Shown one piece after another: positions 1-12,480 of a stretch of 64,000 nt of DNA. Position numbers and translations under genes: made by a program. The DNA is taken from contig CAJNYU010000040.1 of the NCBI GenBank assembly GCA_905331475.1, positions 139,295-203,294 on the forward strand, written 5' to 3'. This DNA comes from Rotaria socialis. Taxonomy: Eukaryota; Rotifera; Eurotatoria; Philodinida; Philodinidae. The notes under the pieces were generated by a model. The model did no database searches. It saw nothing but the letters and a program-made list of their open reading frames with translations, and was not told the origin of the DNA. Every line of letters begins with the position of its first letter. The stretch's first letter is position 1.

Positions 1-1781
1 ACACACGTACACACTATCGAGCGAAGTGAATTTGAGTGACAAAGAGAAATCTTAGACAAGGTGTAAAGAATTTCTCTCTCCCTTTTGCTCTCGCTCTCTC
101 TCTCTCTCTCTCTCTATCCCTCTTTTTTTTATTGTTGTTGTAATGTTACCTGTGAGCATGTATGCATTTGCGTTGTCAACTGATTTTTTTTACCGATGTC
201 CGATGACGATGACTGCAACTATAGCTGATTTTGTTGTTGTTGATCCTCGCGTTGTCAAAAGAAACGCATTTCTTTTCTATAGACTGTTTTTTACTTCTTT
301 TTTTTCTATTACTGAAATGTAAGAGTTGACGATTGCGTTGTGCTTTCATGGACAATGAACAAAATCAGAAACCAATTGGGACACACTTTTCTTTTTTCTG
401 CTTTATTTATGAAAATTCAAACAAGAAAAAAATCTATACAAGTTCTTTTCCGGCTTAATTTTTAGTCTACATTAAAAGCATAGGCTTAAGAAAACCTTGC
501 TTATTTAATTATCATTCATTCGTTTTCCTTTCATCATTTTTTCTTCACAATTCAAACAAAACAAATTTTCTTTTTTTCTCTTCGTTTTTAAAACATTAAA
601 AAGCAACACTTACATGAACAAGTTACTCACTTGAAACGATGACAACGAGAAAGTAGAGTGGCTTGATGCTGCCGGTGAAACACACACACACAAATTTGTA
701 TTGCATTCAATGAAAAAATATTTTGCAGACAAAAAAATATTCGAAAATTTTCGTTTAAGAATAAAAATAATAGACATTAATGATCAATTCTAACGGTTGT
801 TGAGAGCGGCATCATGCTACTTCATTGTTAATTATTTCATTTTTAATGAATAAAAATTCGACTCCTTCTCATTTTTGTCCAAAAACTAAATTCTCTAGAA
901 AATTTTTCAGAGGTTTCTTTACATTAATCATTAGTTTTGTTCTTTTCAATTAAATATTTACTATTAAATTGGTATGCTATTTTGAATTCAAGCAAATTAG
1001 ATTTATTTTATTTCAAGAAGAAAAAAAGCGTTGATTGATAAAATCAAAGAATAATATCTAGCAAAAATTTCTTGAATTCAATATTAGAGTAATATCATTT
1101 ACTTTCGAATAGCTAGAAAACGTTTTGATTATGATATGTTTGTGATAAACACTAGAAATTTTCTTCAAGTTACACTCATTTTATTTTAATAATAGGAGAA
1201 TAAAATCGATGTATGTTGTACTTTGCAAAGAGCTAGCACCGTTTGTTTTTATTAATACTTCTACGACATCAGTTTCATCCAATGATTTCGCGAATACTTC
1301 CAAGTATCAAAAAGAATCACTTCAGTCTGATTATATTCATTTCCGAGTCATGCGAAATCACTTCAACAGCTACCCGCAATCGTCCTTCGATTAATATTTT
1401 ACTTATAACAAATCAAAGAAAATTATTCTTCTTTAACAATATCTATGTACGTATATATATATATATATATATATATACGTATTTGTAGAGTTTCTTTTTT
1501 TTTCTTCTTCATAAAAACACTTTTGAATCATAATCATGTACATGATACACAAAAAAGAAAAGGAAAAACGCGAACAAAAAGAAAAGAAAACGAGTAACAT
1601 GTAATACTCGCTGGAAATAAGAATATTCTCCCACTAGACAAGCTAAATGTGTCTGATGATACAAAAAGAGAAATTTTTAGAACTTAAAAAGAAGAAAAAA
1701 GAGAAATATGTGAATGACACAGTGAAGGAAAAAACAGATGTACACTCGCACACACACACACACACACACATATATACTCGA
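1..1781. other. AT-rich intergenic flank with microsatellites
   Basis: No open frame in this stretch has recognisable protein features. It holds a CT run near 94-115, a TA run at 1452-1477, a CA run at 1749-1770 just past the stop codon of the leftward kinase gene, and many homopolymer A/T tracts. It probably contains the 3' flank of the MKK7-like gene. No RNA gene was recognised. Confidence 0.6.
1452..1477. repeat. (TA)n microsatellite
   Basis: An uninterrupted run of alternating T and A, about 13 units, seen directly. A shorter (CA)n tract lies at 1749-1770. Confidence 0.9.
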
Positions 1782-4258
1782 TCACCGGCGTGACTTGTTT
1801 ATCGCCGCTGTTGTTACATCTTTATACCAGCCAGCAAGATCAACTGGTTGTTCGCGTGATTGGACAAAGAATGGTTGGAGCATTAATTCAACATATTTAG
1901 GTCTTTGCTTATAGTTTTTAATTAAACTGAAAATAAAAAAAAAGTTTTAAAAATCGGAAACAAAAGCAAAATCTTCGTATTCTTACCACATATTAACAAA
2001 AGATCGGAAATCATCAGAAAATAAAAGATGAGCAGGTAGTTGAGGAGAATCTTCAGTTACAATACGTGACATAACATCAAAATCAGATCGACAATTTGAA
2101 TATGGATAAGCATTTGTTGCAAGCTCAATCTAAATTTTATATTGAAAAATATTCTAGATAAAAATAAGCAATGCATCTTTCGATCTTATAATTAGAAGTT
2201 TTTGAATCTAGAAAAAAAAGTTTGTCTGAGAGTAGTCAAACTCTAGAAAGCTTTCTGGTACAAGTAGATTTATATAAATGTTTTCTGGAAAAATAAATCA
2301 CAAAATTTTGCCTAGAGATAAATCTAATGACTATTATAATCCCCTGAAATGTTCAATCTAAGAAAATATTCGTTCGTGTAGTTGTTACATTCCACAAAAA
2401 CATGACTTTTTATGCCAAGAAATCGATTTGTGCTCGAAAACAACTTTTGATAATCTTACAAACACCTCATTGAGAGTCTTAAACGAAGAATATCAGTGAC
2501 GGCAGTTCTCTCGCCAGCTGAAATATTTCCATTCTACTATAATTACGGTAAAAATTAATATGTTAGACATCTTGCAAGACTAACATCGGTAGCCTTAGAA
2601 GTTTTTCTTTCTCATCAATAAATTCTGTACTCGAAGAAAAAATTTACATTGAAAATTTTTTAATCAGCTTAAAAGGTTTCTTCATTAGAAATCAGACTTA
2701 TCATGTTTTATCTTATACATTTTCTTAAAAACAAACAGAATTGAACATAACTAATGATTTACAAGACAAATAGAGAATGAATTCTTTGTAATCTTTATCA
2801 AAACGTTATAGTACTTGTAATTGAAATAGGAACGCTAACGAGAAATCTTATCCGGTAAAAAAAATAAGACTCCATTTTCACTAGAAGTCACACAAGGGAA
2901 TAATGTCATGCAACTCTATTACAAATTCATAAACTTACAAGCGTAATTCCTAAGCTCCAAATATCAGCTCTTATATCATAATCAGGTCTTGCTGGATCCG
3001 ATGGCTCAATACGCTCTGGTGACATGTAAGCAGCACAGCCGGCATTTCTTGACTTTGCCATTGATTCAATCAGTACACCACTAATACCAAAATCACAAAG
3101 TTTTATTCTTCCATAAGCATCTATTAATATATTCGATGGCTTAACGTCTACAAAGCAAAGTGTATTGATAATTATCCTTAGAAAAAATGAAAGCAAACCT
3201 CGATGAATAATACCATGGGTTTCTTTCAAGTAATTAAGAGCAGTTACTGTCTAAAAATAAATAAAAAGAAACTATTAATAAAAATTTAAAAATAGATTTC
3301 TTCAACTTACAGCAAATGTTAATTTGCCTAAAACACATTCTGGCATAGGTTGTTGTATAAGTTTCAGAAGTTTATCAAAACATAAAGCCATTAGTTCCAT
3401 ACATATCCAAACATCTGTCTGAAATATTTTTCGCAAATATTTAAATAACACTTTTCAAAATCAACCACGATGCTCTAGACTTACAGCATTAATAAAATAG
3501 CCGACACATCTAACAATATACGGAAAATTGTAACTTTTAATAATAACATCTAAATCCATGATAATTCTTTTATTTTCTTCATCAGATGCAGTTCTATGCA
3601 TAATTTTAACAGCAAGTTCTGTTTTACTTGGTACATGTTCCATTTTAAAGACTTGTCCGCATGAACCAAAACCAAGAAGAGATACATTTAATAGTTCTTT
3701 AAGTTCGACTCGTTTTTGCTACAAAAATAAAAATAGAATTCTATCGGAAATTATCAAAGTAAACGCTTCTACTTCGCCGTTTATATGCAATAAACCCGAA
3801 TTTTTGAGCACCTCTTGGTATTTAGCTTGCGTATTTTCACTAAAGAAAATTTTTATTATTTATTATTTCAGAATTAAGCTTTGCTTTTTGTCTACCTGGT
3901 ATTATTTGTAGATGGTTGAAGTGGTGATAGTGGCAATTGAAAACCACCTTTACGTATAGGTGGGGCTGAACTAGCACGAGACGATGAGGAAGCATTTAAA
4001 CTGGCTGCAAATATTTAAAAGAATATTATATAAATTTCAAAATCAAAGAAAAAGCATTTTCCTACTTGGCAGCAGTCGCGGTTGTGCATTCATAGGTCGA
4101 CTTGTAATTCGATTAGTTGTCGGCGGTGTTTCCGTTTCAACTGGAGCGAATTGACGTAGAATTTTCTCCTCAAGAGCTTTCAAACGAGATGACATAGCCG
4201 GAATGCCTAAATAACCACCGTCGGGCGATGATGAAGGTGGTGGAGGTGGCATTTGCAT
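1782..4258 (-). CDS. MAP2K7: MAP kinase kinase 7-like (JNK kinase kinase)
   Basis: Dual-specificity kinase expected to phosphorylate and activate JNK in the cytoplasmic stress cascade. Nine exons on the minus strand: 4258-4066, 4004-3896, 3839-3773, 3718-3485, 3418-3311, 3250-3199, 3147-2939, 2129-1987 and 1926-1782 (1260 nt, 419 aa). Visible motifs: glycine loop GFGSCG (about 139-144), AVK lysine (about 161), HRDVKPSN (253-260), DFG (273-275), and the MKK7-type stretch GCAAYMSPERI. Order and content follow MKK7/hemipterous throughout, including the PDYDIRADIWSLG block. The activation-loop phospho-sites read S-x-x-x-S (about 283 and 287), where vertebrate MKK7 has S and T. The start is the ATG at 4258; the frame is open slightly upstream but offers only TTG. 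A second in-frame ATG lies at 4252. Seven introns are about 50-66 bp and one, 2130-2938, is 809 bp. The N-terminus begins with a proline/serine-rich stretch and a short charged helix. Family assignment is firm; the exact start is less so. Confidence 0.93.
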
Positions 4259-5405
4259 TTTATCACTCAAATTGTACTTCCAATCTCATGTCAATATATG
4301 ACACGAGAGCAACAGAACACAAGAAAAAGAAATAGCCTTTAAAGCGCTATGAGTTATAGGATTTCGTAAGGTTGATAGTAGCGCTGAGGAATTGATTCTA
4401 GAGGAGAAAAAATTCGCTCTCATTCGTTAAATTTTATCTACATGACTTGAGCATCGTAATATAAAATAGAAACCAATAGGAAAAAATAGTCGAAAATTTT
4501 GAATATTTTATTTTAAATAATTCTCAGGGATAAAATGATGGGCCGTTTTCATTTATTCTACATTATCAGAATGTTGTTTTGTTTTGAACAATGAAAACGA
4601 TATCCATATGGTTGTTAGTCACGATAGCAGCATCAAACTATACATATGTCTATCACATTGTTGAATAAAAAAAGAATTCTGAAAAGAAAAAATGACCTTC
4701 GACCCAAATCTATTAAAGTTTTGTCCTCGTGAATATGCTCGTATAATAATACTTTCTCGTTGACGATCAAGTCTCATCCGAAAAATTTAGTTAACGTTGA
4801 AAATCAGATCAAGTGAGACTCTATTAGCCAGTTATATTTTCTTCGATCAAGGAGCATGTACAGAGTTATATTTGGAGAAACATCAAGTGTACTATTCCGA
4901 TATTTAATTTGCGTAATAACCGTCTGTTTCGTTTACGCTCGATATGAAAATAAAAAAAAGAACCCAGAATAAATATTAACTGATAAAAGAACGTGTGAAT
5001 ATTCGTAATGAATAACTTCGTTGATTTTTATTCTTTTGCGCAATTCTCAATTTTGTTTTGCTCGTAAGAGTACAAGACAAATAAAAGAAGGAATAATGAA
5101 AAAATTGTACGATCAAATATGTTCTAATAAGTCTTCTTTGCCGTTTTTTATGTGTACATTTGATGTCTTGATAAGTACGCTGAAAGTAATAGGAATTCAA
5201 AAAAAAATTTTCATGCAGCAAATGAAATCTTTTATAGGAACAATCAACACGTGAGTTGCAAATATTTCTGAAAATATTCCGCTAGCGAGACGCATGTACA
5301 TATTTGACATACATTTTTTTTTATATATTTCTATCTGCTTAGTTTATTATTATAGGCTTCATTTTTGTTTTTATCTTGTAGGTATTATCTTAAATCTACT
5401 TTGAT
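4259..5405. promoter_or_regulatory. Divergent intergenic region, MKK7-like / AMPK gamma
   Basis: About 1.15 kb lies between two divergently transcribed genes, so both promoters should be here. Two overlapping opposite-strand open frames at 4976-5254 look like nothing known and are probably chance. No specific promoter element can be assigned by eye. Confidence 0.4.
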
Positions 5406-8400
5406 ATGTCGCTTAATTGCGTCGTTTTCGAACAGGCTGCTTGGACGGTAAGTTTGATATAGATCATAATTTGTTGTTGTTGTTGATAAAATAATTCTAA
5501 TAAAAGGATCTTCGTTCAAAACGCGTTCGACACGATAGTTATCATCGAATCAGTAAGTTAGAAACGATATTATCCGTTGATTATTTATTCGAAATTTTCA
5601 ATCGTTTAGATAATGATGAGATTTATCAATCATTTTTTATAACTCACTCATGTTATGATTGCATGCCTAAAAGTGGCAAAGTTCTATTACTTGATGCACG
5701 TCTATCGATTCGAAAAGCGTTTTTTGCGCTAGTATTTAATGGTGTACGAGCAGCTGTTGTATGGCACTCGCAAACATCGTCATCTATTGGTCTTGTTACA
5801 ATCAGTGATTTTATCAATATGCTTACTGCTGCTTATGATGCTGAATGGGTAAAGAATTTTTATAAGAGTTGTAACTTAAATCAAGACAAAAATAGATTTA
5901 AATAATTCTGCGTAATAGTTGTGGTTAGGAAGAAAACTAGAATTGGTAGTACATAGACACATTATTCCTTTTAACTCAATGACTATGTTTAGGTCGCCAG
6001 ATTGGTTTGTAATAAACAAAAAACTATTTTCGAATCGTAAGAATAGGGATATGATTAGAACATTGCATGACGTTTTTTTCTCTCTATATATATCGACGAC
6101 GATCTAGGTTAAAAGAAAAAGATGAGTCTCGGTCACCGTCACGGTCGAATTGCTGAATATGTACGCTGCATGTTGTTGTTGTTGTTTTTGAATTCTAAGG
6201 CTTGCGACACTCGTCGAAATAAAATTTATTTGCTTTCTGATCTATCAAATTTCACTCGCTTACAATTACATATTTAGTGCAAAATATGTATATTTAAACA
6301 TGCATGTGTAGTGTAGTACTGTCATCTTAGATTAAATCTTCTTCAATATGCGAAAACTAGCATTGTCACTGTAATGAATATAAATATATAATAATGGGAA
6401 AAATTGCTGCATCAGACTGACTTTTCTCTTGAAAACAAAAAAGCGTGAGGATCTGCCAGCTACAGTAGTGTCAAAGATCAATCTGATCAGCCGTACCCTA
6501 AGAAATATTTCGGAGGTATAAGTTTTAGATTAGAAATATATCTAATCATTTGAAGATGGCGACTAAGACAGTTCCTTGAAAATTCGAACCTCATGCCAAC
6601 CAATGCAGGCTTTTCTCTAAGCTATAGGTTTACACCTAATTTTTAAAAATATTGTAGAATCATATTGAATGAATACTTATCGTTTACATTATTGATGATA
6701 CAAGCTGTTAATTTCTACCGAAAACATGAATCGATTCTGAACATTCAAATATTATTTATCGTTTACACGAATGAGAGAGGTTCAGATGGTCTAAATCCTT
6801 TTGTAATATTTCAACAAGACAATTAGAAACTTTCTACGAACATAAGCCTCACCAACTTCGCAAGCAAATCACGCCCTGACTCTTCGTATATCTACGATCA
6901 TATTCTATCAGTGACTATCATGTACGATAGAGTAGCGATCACAACGGAAAAAATTCAATTTCATATAATAACTGACAGAATGATAATGTTCAATTCACAA
7001 AATTGTTGAATTTCAAAATTAACTAGTGTATATATATACATGTTTTTTTTATTCAGTTTAAAGCCATACAAAATCTTTGCTAATTAATATCGTAATAGAA
7101 AATCATGATTATTAATTTTTATTAGCTTTCGTTAAATAGAATGTACATTTTTATTTCAGAAAAGTATTGCAGCATTGGAAACATCATCAATACTTGAATG
7201 GAAACATGATTTTCTTCAGAAACGGGGAGCTAATAATCAAAATATTAGTTCCAATATAATTCAACTAGGTCCACAAGATAGGCAAACATAAATTTTGTCG
7301 TACATTTTCATTTTAGAAAGAATGTTTTTATTTTCTTTCTTGTTATATTTAGTTTATATACAGCTATTTTAACATTAATTGACCGGAAAATACATCGCAT
7401 ACCTGTTATTGATCCTGCAACTCACAATTTTTTATTTTTAATTACTCATAAACGAATATTGAAATATTTATACATGCATGTATGTTGAATTCTTTTATTG
7501 TTTTCTCTTGCTATCTTTTATTTCAATTAGATCTATGATTTACCTCAACCTCATTTTATTCATCAAACATTAGAGGAAGTTAAAATTGGTACTTATGAAA
7601 AAATAGTAATGGTATGCAAATCTATTCTATTGTTATTATTACAGTAGGAGTTCATACGTTGAGATCGTTTTCTTCGTTTTGTTCTAATAGCACTATAAAC
7701 ACAATAGGCGAAATGTGCATAGGAAAGAAGTACTTGAATTATTTATTACTCATCAAAACAGCTCATATTAAACGCAGTAAGAATCAAATGGTTCTTTGCT
7801 AGACCTCGCAGGAGTCCAATTCCGGATGCACACTAATTTTCCGGGGACCCGAATTGAGTTTCGAGTTCGAAAATCTTAGATTTGACGGGCTCTTGCAGTG
7901 AAGATAGTCTCGAAAATGCGTGCTTGAATTCGTCATCCCGAAAGAATCCGGAGAAGAAGCGTCCTATATCCTTAGAAGTGACGATCGAATTCCGATTAGA
8001 CTATTTTATTAACAGTATAAGATTGTGGTTCAAGAGAATTCTAAGTAAAAACATTTTTTAGGTGAGCCCAGGTCTAAAAATGTTAGACCTGACCAACTCT
8101 ATGTTAGACTCTAAGCTATGATCGTTTTACTGGCATTCCAATCTAGTGAAAGACTTAGGCCGTAGTTAGGTATGTTGAAAGTGCGAACTGAAAAAATGAA
8201 TTATATTTCGAGAAATTTTCTTCTAAGTGCAAATGATATTGTAGAAAATAGAGCTCATACTTGAGGAATATATTTTTAAAATGTTTTCAGCATTGCTTAT
8301 TGTTGTAGGAGAACATATTGAAAGTCGTATAGAGGATTTCCTAAGTTGTTTTTTTATAGATAGCATATGTTTGAAAAAGTAAATATAATAGATTCATAAA

Positions 8401-11232
8401 AAAAAGAAAGCGATGCTGTTTCTGTTTCTGGACTACTTCTACCCATTCGTTTGTAAATAGCAATATGAAACCTGTTACGTATGAATAAAGTAGATCGATC
8501 GTTGTTTGCAAAGCCAACGTAGTCAGGTTCAATATCAAGGATTCTTTTCTTCGAGAAATTGTATTTTATTCTTATTATCTGTCGGGTCAATATCATAAAC
8601 AGATAGAGTCTTTCTTTTTTCAAATGCAATTATACATTGCTCATGCTGATTCCATGCTGACGAATAATCACAAAGAACTAAACAAATACGTAGAGGGCGA
8701 TCTGATCCATTTAATTGAAGACGATGTTGTAAACTCATCTCGAGTGAGCAAACATAAAGTTCATTATATTGATTAGATGGAATGCCGTCTGAACATACGG
8801 AATACAGCGAAACTATTTTTAGTCAATCATTTACATTACTTAATTGATAGGTCACTAGAAAAATAATTAAATCGTTACCCACAGTAAAATCTTTAAATCG
8901 CTTGACTGTGTATTAGATGTTGTAGCTTGTCTATTCATCGTCGTTGGTAAATTTCTGTTATTATTATCATCATTTTCCAGATAATCCCAATTAGTTAATA
9001 TAAGGAAATTTTTCCTTAGATCACACTGAATTAACGTGTAAGAAATTGCTTTGACAAGAAAATAAATTTGATATGTTTTCGTCGAGTGAAAAACAAATTT
9101 TTCAAGAATACCAGGAAATTGTGTACTTGTAATGTCAAAATATTTCGTAGTACGAAATTTTTTCTTTCCATATGCTTTATTTAATGTGCATAGTTCCAAA
9201 CCGGTTGCATTTATAAATTCATTTAGACAGGAACAATATTCCATTTGCATAATTCTCCCTTCGAATTCTGTGCATTTTATGGAAAAATCAGGAGATAATT
9301 GCTTCGCATTCTTATGTTCAAAATAAGGTTGTAAGTCCGATCCACACGATGATGCAGATGATTTATAATTATCACAGTAGACAATAGAATTATCATGTAT
9401 TGCAAATAATTGTATTTCCGATGATTTCAAAGATATAGTTGAAAAATCTTTATAGAATGATAAATTTAAATAATTTTTATCAGCCATTAATAATAGTGAA
9501 CGGAAAATCTCGTTAATATGATAGAAAATATTGATTAAAATCCATTTGATTTGAATGAACAATTTCTATTGATGTAGGAATCTTATTAAGAAATTCTAAT
9601 AATTGTAAGCTGCGCTCTGTATCATCCTCATGAATAAAGCTCGGCGTACAATTTGAAAGTAATCTGTCTAGTTAACGTATTCGTTGCCAATTTGTTTCTA
9701 CATACTGTTGTTTTATCTCATTAGATTGCTTTTGAACAAATTGATCTGTTATAGTTTGCTGAAATTTCGATAATTGAATTTTTAATTCTGATAATTACTT
9801 CTCTTCATATTCTTTTTCTAAGCGTTGCGTTCTAAAATCCTGAATTTTGTTTAATACAGCAGAAATTGACATTTTACTCCTGAAATAAACCCTCGTATAT
9901 TTAAAATTCTCTAAATACCGCGAAAATTTGTTCAAAATGTTCTACTTTACCTTTTGCGATCACAATATCATTTACGTTGGTTAGAGTATCGCCCATGATT
10001 TGTTTTAGGAGTAGGCTTATTTACGTATTATTCTATGTTCGCTAAGGTTTACGGCATTTCCGCATTTTGAAAAATGATAAAAAGGAAAATGAAGATTCTG
10101 CGGGCATTTGTTCAATCACATTCACACACTCAAGATCTTGTTTGGAATTTTAATCCCATAAGGTTTGCGAAAAACAGCTTCCTCATCAAGTGTTAAATTT
10201 TGTTATTGTAAAATTCTTCGTCACTAACTTAATTTTCACGATTGAAAATAATAAACTGATATTTCGCGTGAACAAATATTACTACTTTGAGACTAATTCT
10301 GTCAAAGGAATCTGGATCGGAAAATTTTTTTTTCGATTTCTTCCAAGAAAATTTCCATTTGCTGCAATAAAATTTGGAGAGCGATTTTATCGGCATGTTT
10401 TGACTCAATAGTCGTTTTTGCTCTAGTCCTTACTGAAGACTTCGGGAGCAATACGTCAAGATTTTTCTTATTTTATTTATATGATCTAATCTTGAGAGAT
10501 GATTTTTTTAAATATTTATTTAGATTGATTTAAAAACAAAATTAATTGAAGTTCTTCGCATATTTCAATCCATACGTATTTCAGCTTTACCAGTTGTTGA
10601 TAGCGAAAAAAAACTTCACGATGTTTATTCCAAATTTGATATAATGGTATATGAAACTTTAGCTTATTCTACTGAACAAGAGCCGCTGATTTCTGTTTTG
10701 TTTTATTAGCATTTAGCAGCAACACGGGCTTATACTAATCTTGATGTGCCATTGTGTGATATACTCGATTCGATACACGATCATAATACTCGTCAATTAA
10801 TAACATGTAAAAGAACAGATCACTTATTTCAATTAATGGATAAATTCGTTACTCGCGAGGTAAATAGATTTTATTTTGACATTTTCTCAACGATCATAAA
10901 ATTAGTATTTCGCCCAGGTTTCTTCGTTCATTTTTGTTTTGAAATGTATCTATTGAATATCAAATTCAACTGAATTAGATCTTTTTCTATTGTCCTTCTG
11001 TATAGGTGCATCGTTTGATAATAGTTGATGATCTTCAACATGTTATTGGTATTCTTTCCATATCCGATCTGATGAAATTCCTCATCACAACATTCGATAG
11101 TAAGATTGTTTTCATCCATATTCTTATTAATTCTTTTTCCTTTCTCGTTTAGAAATGAGTCGCACTAGTTCGACTACATCAAATAGTTTAGCAAATGGCA
11201 CTGGCTTTGTCTGTCAATCAATAGATAGTTGA
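5406..11232 (+). CDS. PRKAG: AMPK gamma subunit (four CBS motifs), with a suspect splice donor
   Basis: Regulatory gamma subunit of AMP-activated protein kinase, which binds AMP/ADP/ATP through paired CBS motifs. Ten exons: 5406-5447, 5507-5552, 5610-5848, 7160-7287, 7353-7479, 7531-7611, 10524-10646, 10710-10859, 11006-11099 and 11153-11232 (1110 nt, 369 aa). Family landmarks in order: [81 protein letters not shown] and [11 protein letters not shown]. The tail is Ser/Thr-rich. The first start-to-splice exon is only 14 codons. Odd: the intron after 7287 begins AT (ATAAAT) instead of GT, although its length (65 bp) and reading phase are right and the flanking residues align with gamma proteins (see findings). 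Introns 5849-7159 and 7612-10523 are long; the latter holds an antisense pseudogene. Whether this copy makes normal protein depends on splicing at 7288. Confidence 0.9.
7800..8000. repeat. GC-richer CCGG-type repeat fragment in AMPK gamma intron
   Basis: A block of about 200 bp in the large intron is clearly richer in G and C than its surroundings, with TCCGG, CCGGGG and TCCGGAG motifs. Its texture resembles the CCGG-rich blocks at 47440-47725 and 61600-63080. It looks like a fragment of the same class of repeat. Relationship is by texture only; no alignment was run. Confidence 0.35.
8354..9996 (-). pseudogene. Antisense pseudogene in AMPK gamma intron: coiled coil plus possible beta-propeller
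   Basis: A decayed gene lies on the minus strand inside the 2.9-kb intron 7612-10523. A possible first exon starts at 9996 with a good donor (GGTAAAG), followed by a charged helical stretch from about 9872. That frame is broken by TAA codons at 9799-9797, no shift at 9795 but again at 9674-9672 and 9515-9513. The frame then shifts, and a long open stretch (about 9480-8880) carries alternating hydrophobic and polar segments suggestive of WD40-like blades. A further segment with an in-frame TGA runs over 8860-8535, and another frameshift leads to a last open piece to 8354. The helical part looks like a coiled coil rich in Lys, Gln and Glu. I do not recognise the family. At least three stops and two frameshifts make a working product very unlikely. 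Confidence 0.6.
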
Positions 11233-12073
11233 CATTTTACAAACTCTTAATCGAAATGTGTTTCGCGTTCATATTTAATATAACAGAAACTGTTTTATCA
11301 CATGTCCATTATACTGCACTATTCGCTAACTCTTGTTACGGTTTTCTTCTTTTTTTGCGGGCTGTTGGTTCTTTTCTTTTCTTTTCTTTTGGTTTAGACT
11401 TATAAAAGGCAGACAATAATGATAAAAGATTTTTTTCTTCCATTTTCGGTTCTTTTGTTGCTGATTGTCTTTCATCGTTTCGAAACATCCTTATTTTCTC
11501 ATTTATTAACAAAACTATAGATATCCAATGAGAAACAAGAGAATATTGTTCATTACGATACTTACTTTTTCTGTTGCCTGTTCAAGAACTACCCTTGTAT
11601 TTATTCTTGTCTTCAATCGTCTTTTTTTGTCTCGCTATTTAGAATCAATCGGAAGCTAACCGATATTTTCTATTGACATTTGGAAACAATGTAACAACAT
11701 GTTGCCAAATGTGCTGAGGAAAAATGTATTAGAGAAATAAAATAACATTTTTCTTTTGAGTATTGCTAAAAATTGGCTGGAATTTTTTTAAATTCGAATG
11801 ATAGAAAGAAAAAAATCTGTAATTGCGAATAATGAAAGCATGATCTTGATAATATGTTCTAATCGAGTAAATAAACATGTCTCTGTACATTTCAATATGT
11901 TAATCTCATCGATTCCACTTGAAATTCAGATTCGTTTTTTAAAGTATCGTTGATTTCTGGAAACTAGCCAGCGCAGCTATTTAGTGAAAAATCTACCTTA
12001 TTTCAAAGATCGGCTACTTTCACATTACTTATGTTTGTATTTCGTTTGATAAATTTTGTAATAATAGCATAGC
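11233..12073. other. AT-rich 3' flank of AMPK gamma
   Basis: No gene seen. Sequence from the stop codon to about 11523 is the parent of the 3' flank carried by the decayed copy at 19831-20795, so the duplication included non-coding DNA. The remainder is pyrimidine- and AT-rich. Confidence 0.5.
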
Positions 12074-12081
12074 GTGGGTGT

Positions 12082-12472
12082 CAAGGGGGAAACGGCGGAT
12101 TTGGAATTTTGAGAATCCCAAAATCCTAAACGTGAATGATGGAATTTCCACCTGGATTTTTCCCATATGTAAGTCTCATGATTCTTAGAAAGTTCTAAAA
12201 TGTTCAGCGCAAACAGACGTTTCTTTTTCAAGACAATGAATGCGCAAGAAATACTCATTTTATGGCGCGGCCAGAAAATCCAGTCGTTTTTGAAAATTCA
12301 ATATTTTAAGAAGGAAACATTTATTCGAGTTGAAACTTTTAGGATCTTTTATGGGCCATGAAACCTATATATGGGAAGAATTTCAGGTCGAAACTACGTC
12401 ATTCACAGAGCGGAAAATGCTTTTCAATTTATGGGATTTTGAAAATCCCAAAAATCCACTTTTTCCCCCTTG
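12082..12472. mobile_element. hAT-like non-autonomous element (MITE)
   Basis: An imperfect palindrome of 391 bp. The left arm starts CAAGGGGGAAA and the right arm ends TTTCCCCCTTG. The arms share about 100 bp of inverted similarity, including an ATATGGGAA motif and a GGGATTTTGAAAATCCC-like core. The element is flanked by a perfect 8-bp direct repeat, GTGGGTGT, at 12074-12081 and 12473-12480. CA...TG ends and an 8-bp duplication are the hallmark of hAT transposons. There is no room for a transposase, so it is non-autonomous. Open frames over it are reflections of the two arms. Confidence 0.8.
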
Positions 12473-12480
12473 GTGGGTGT

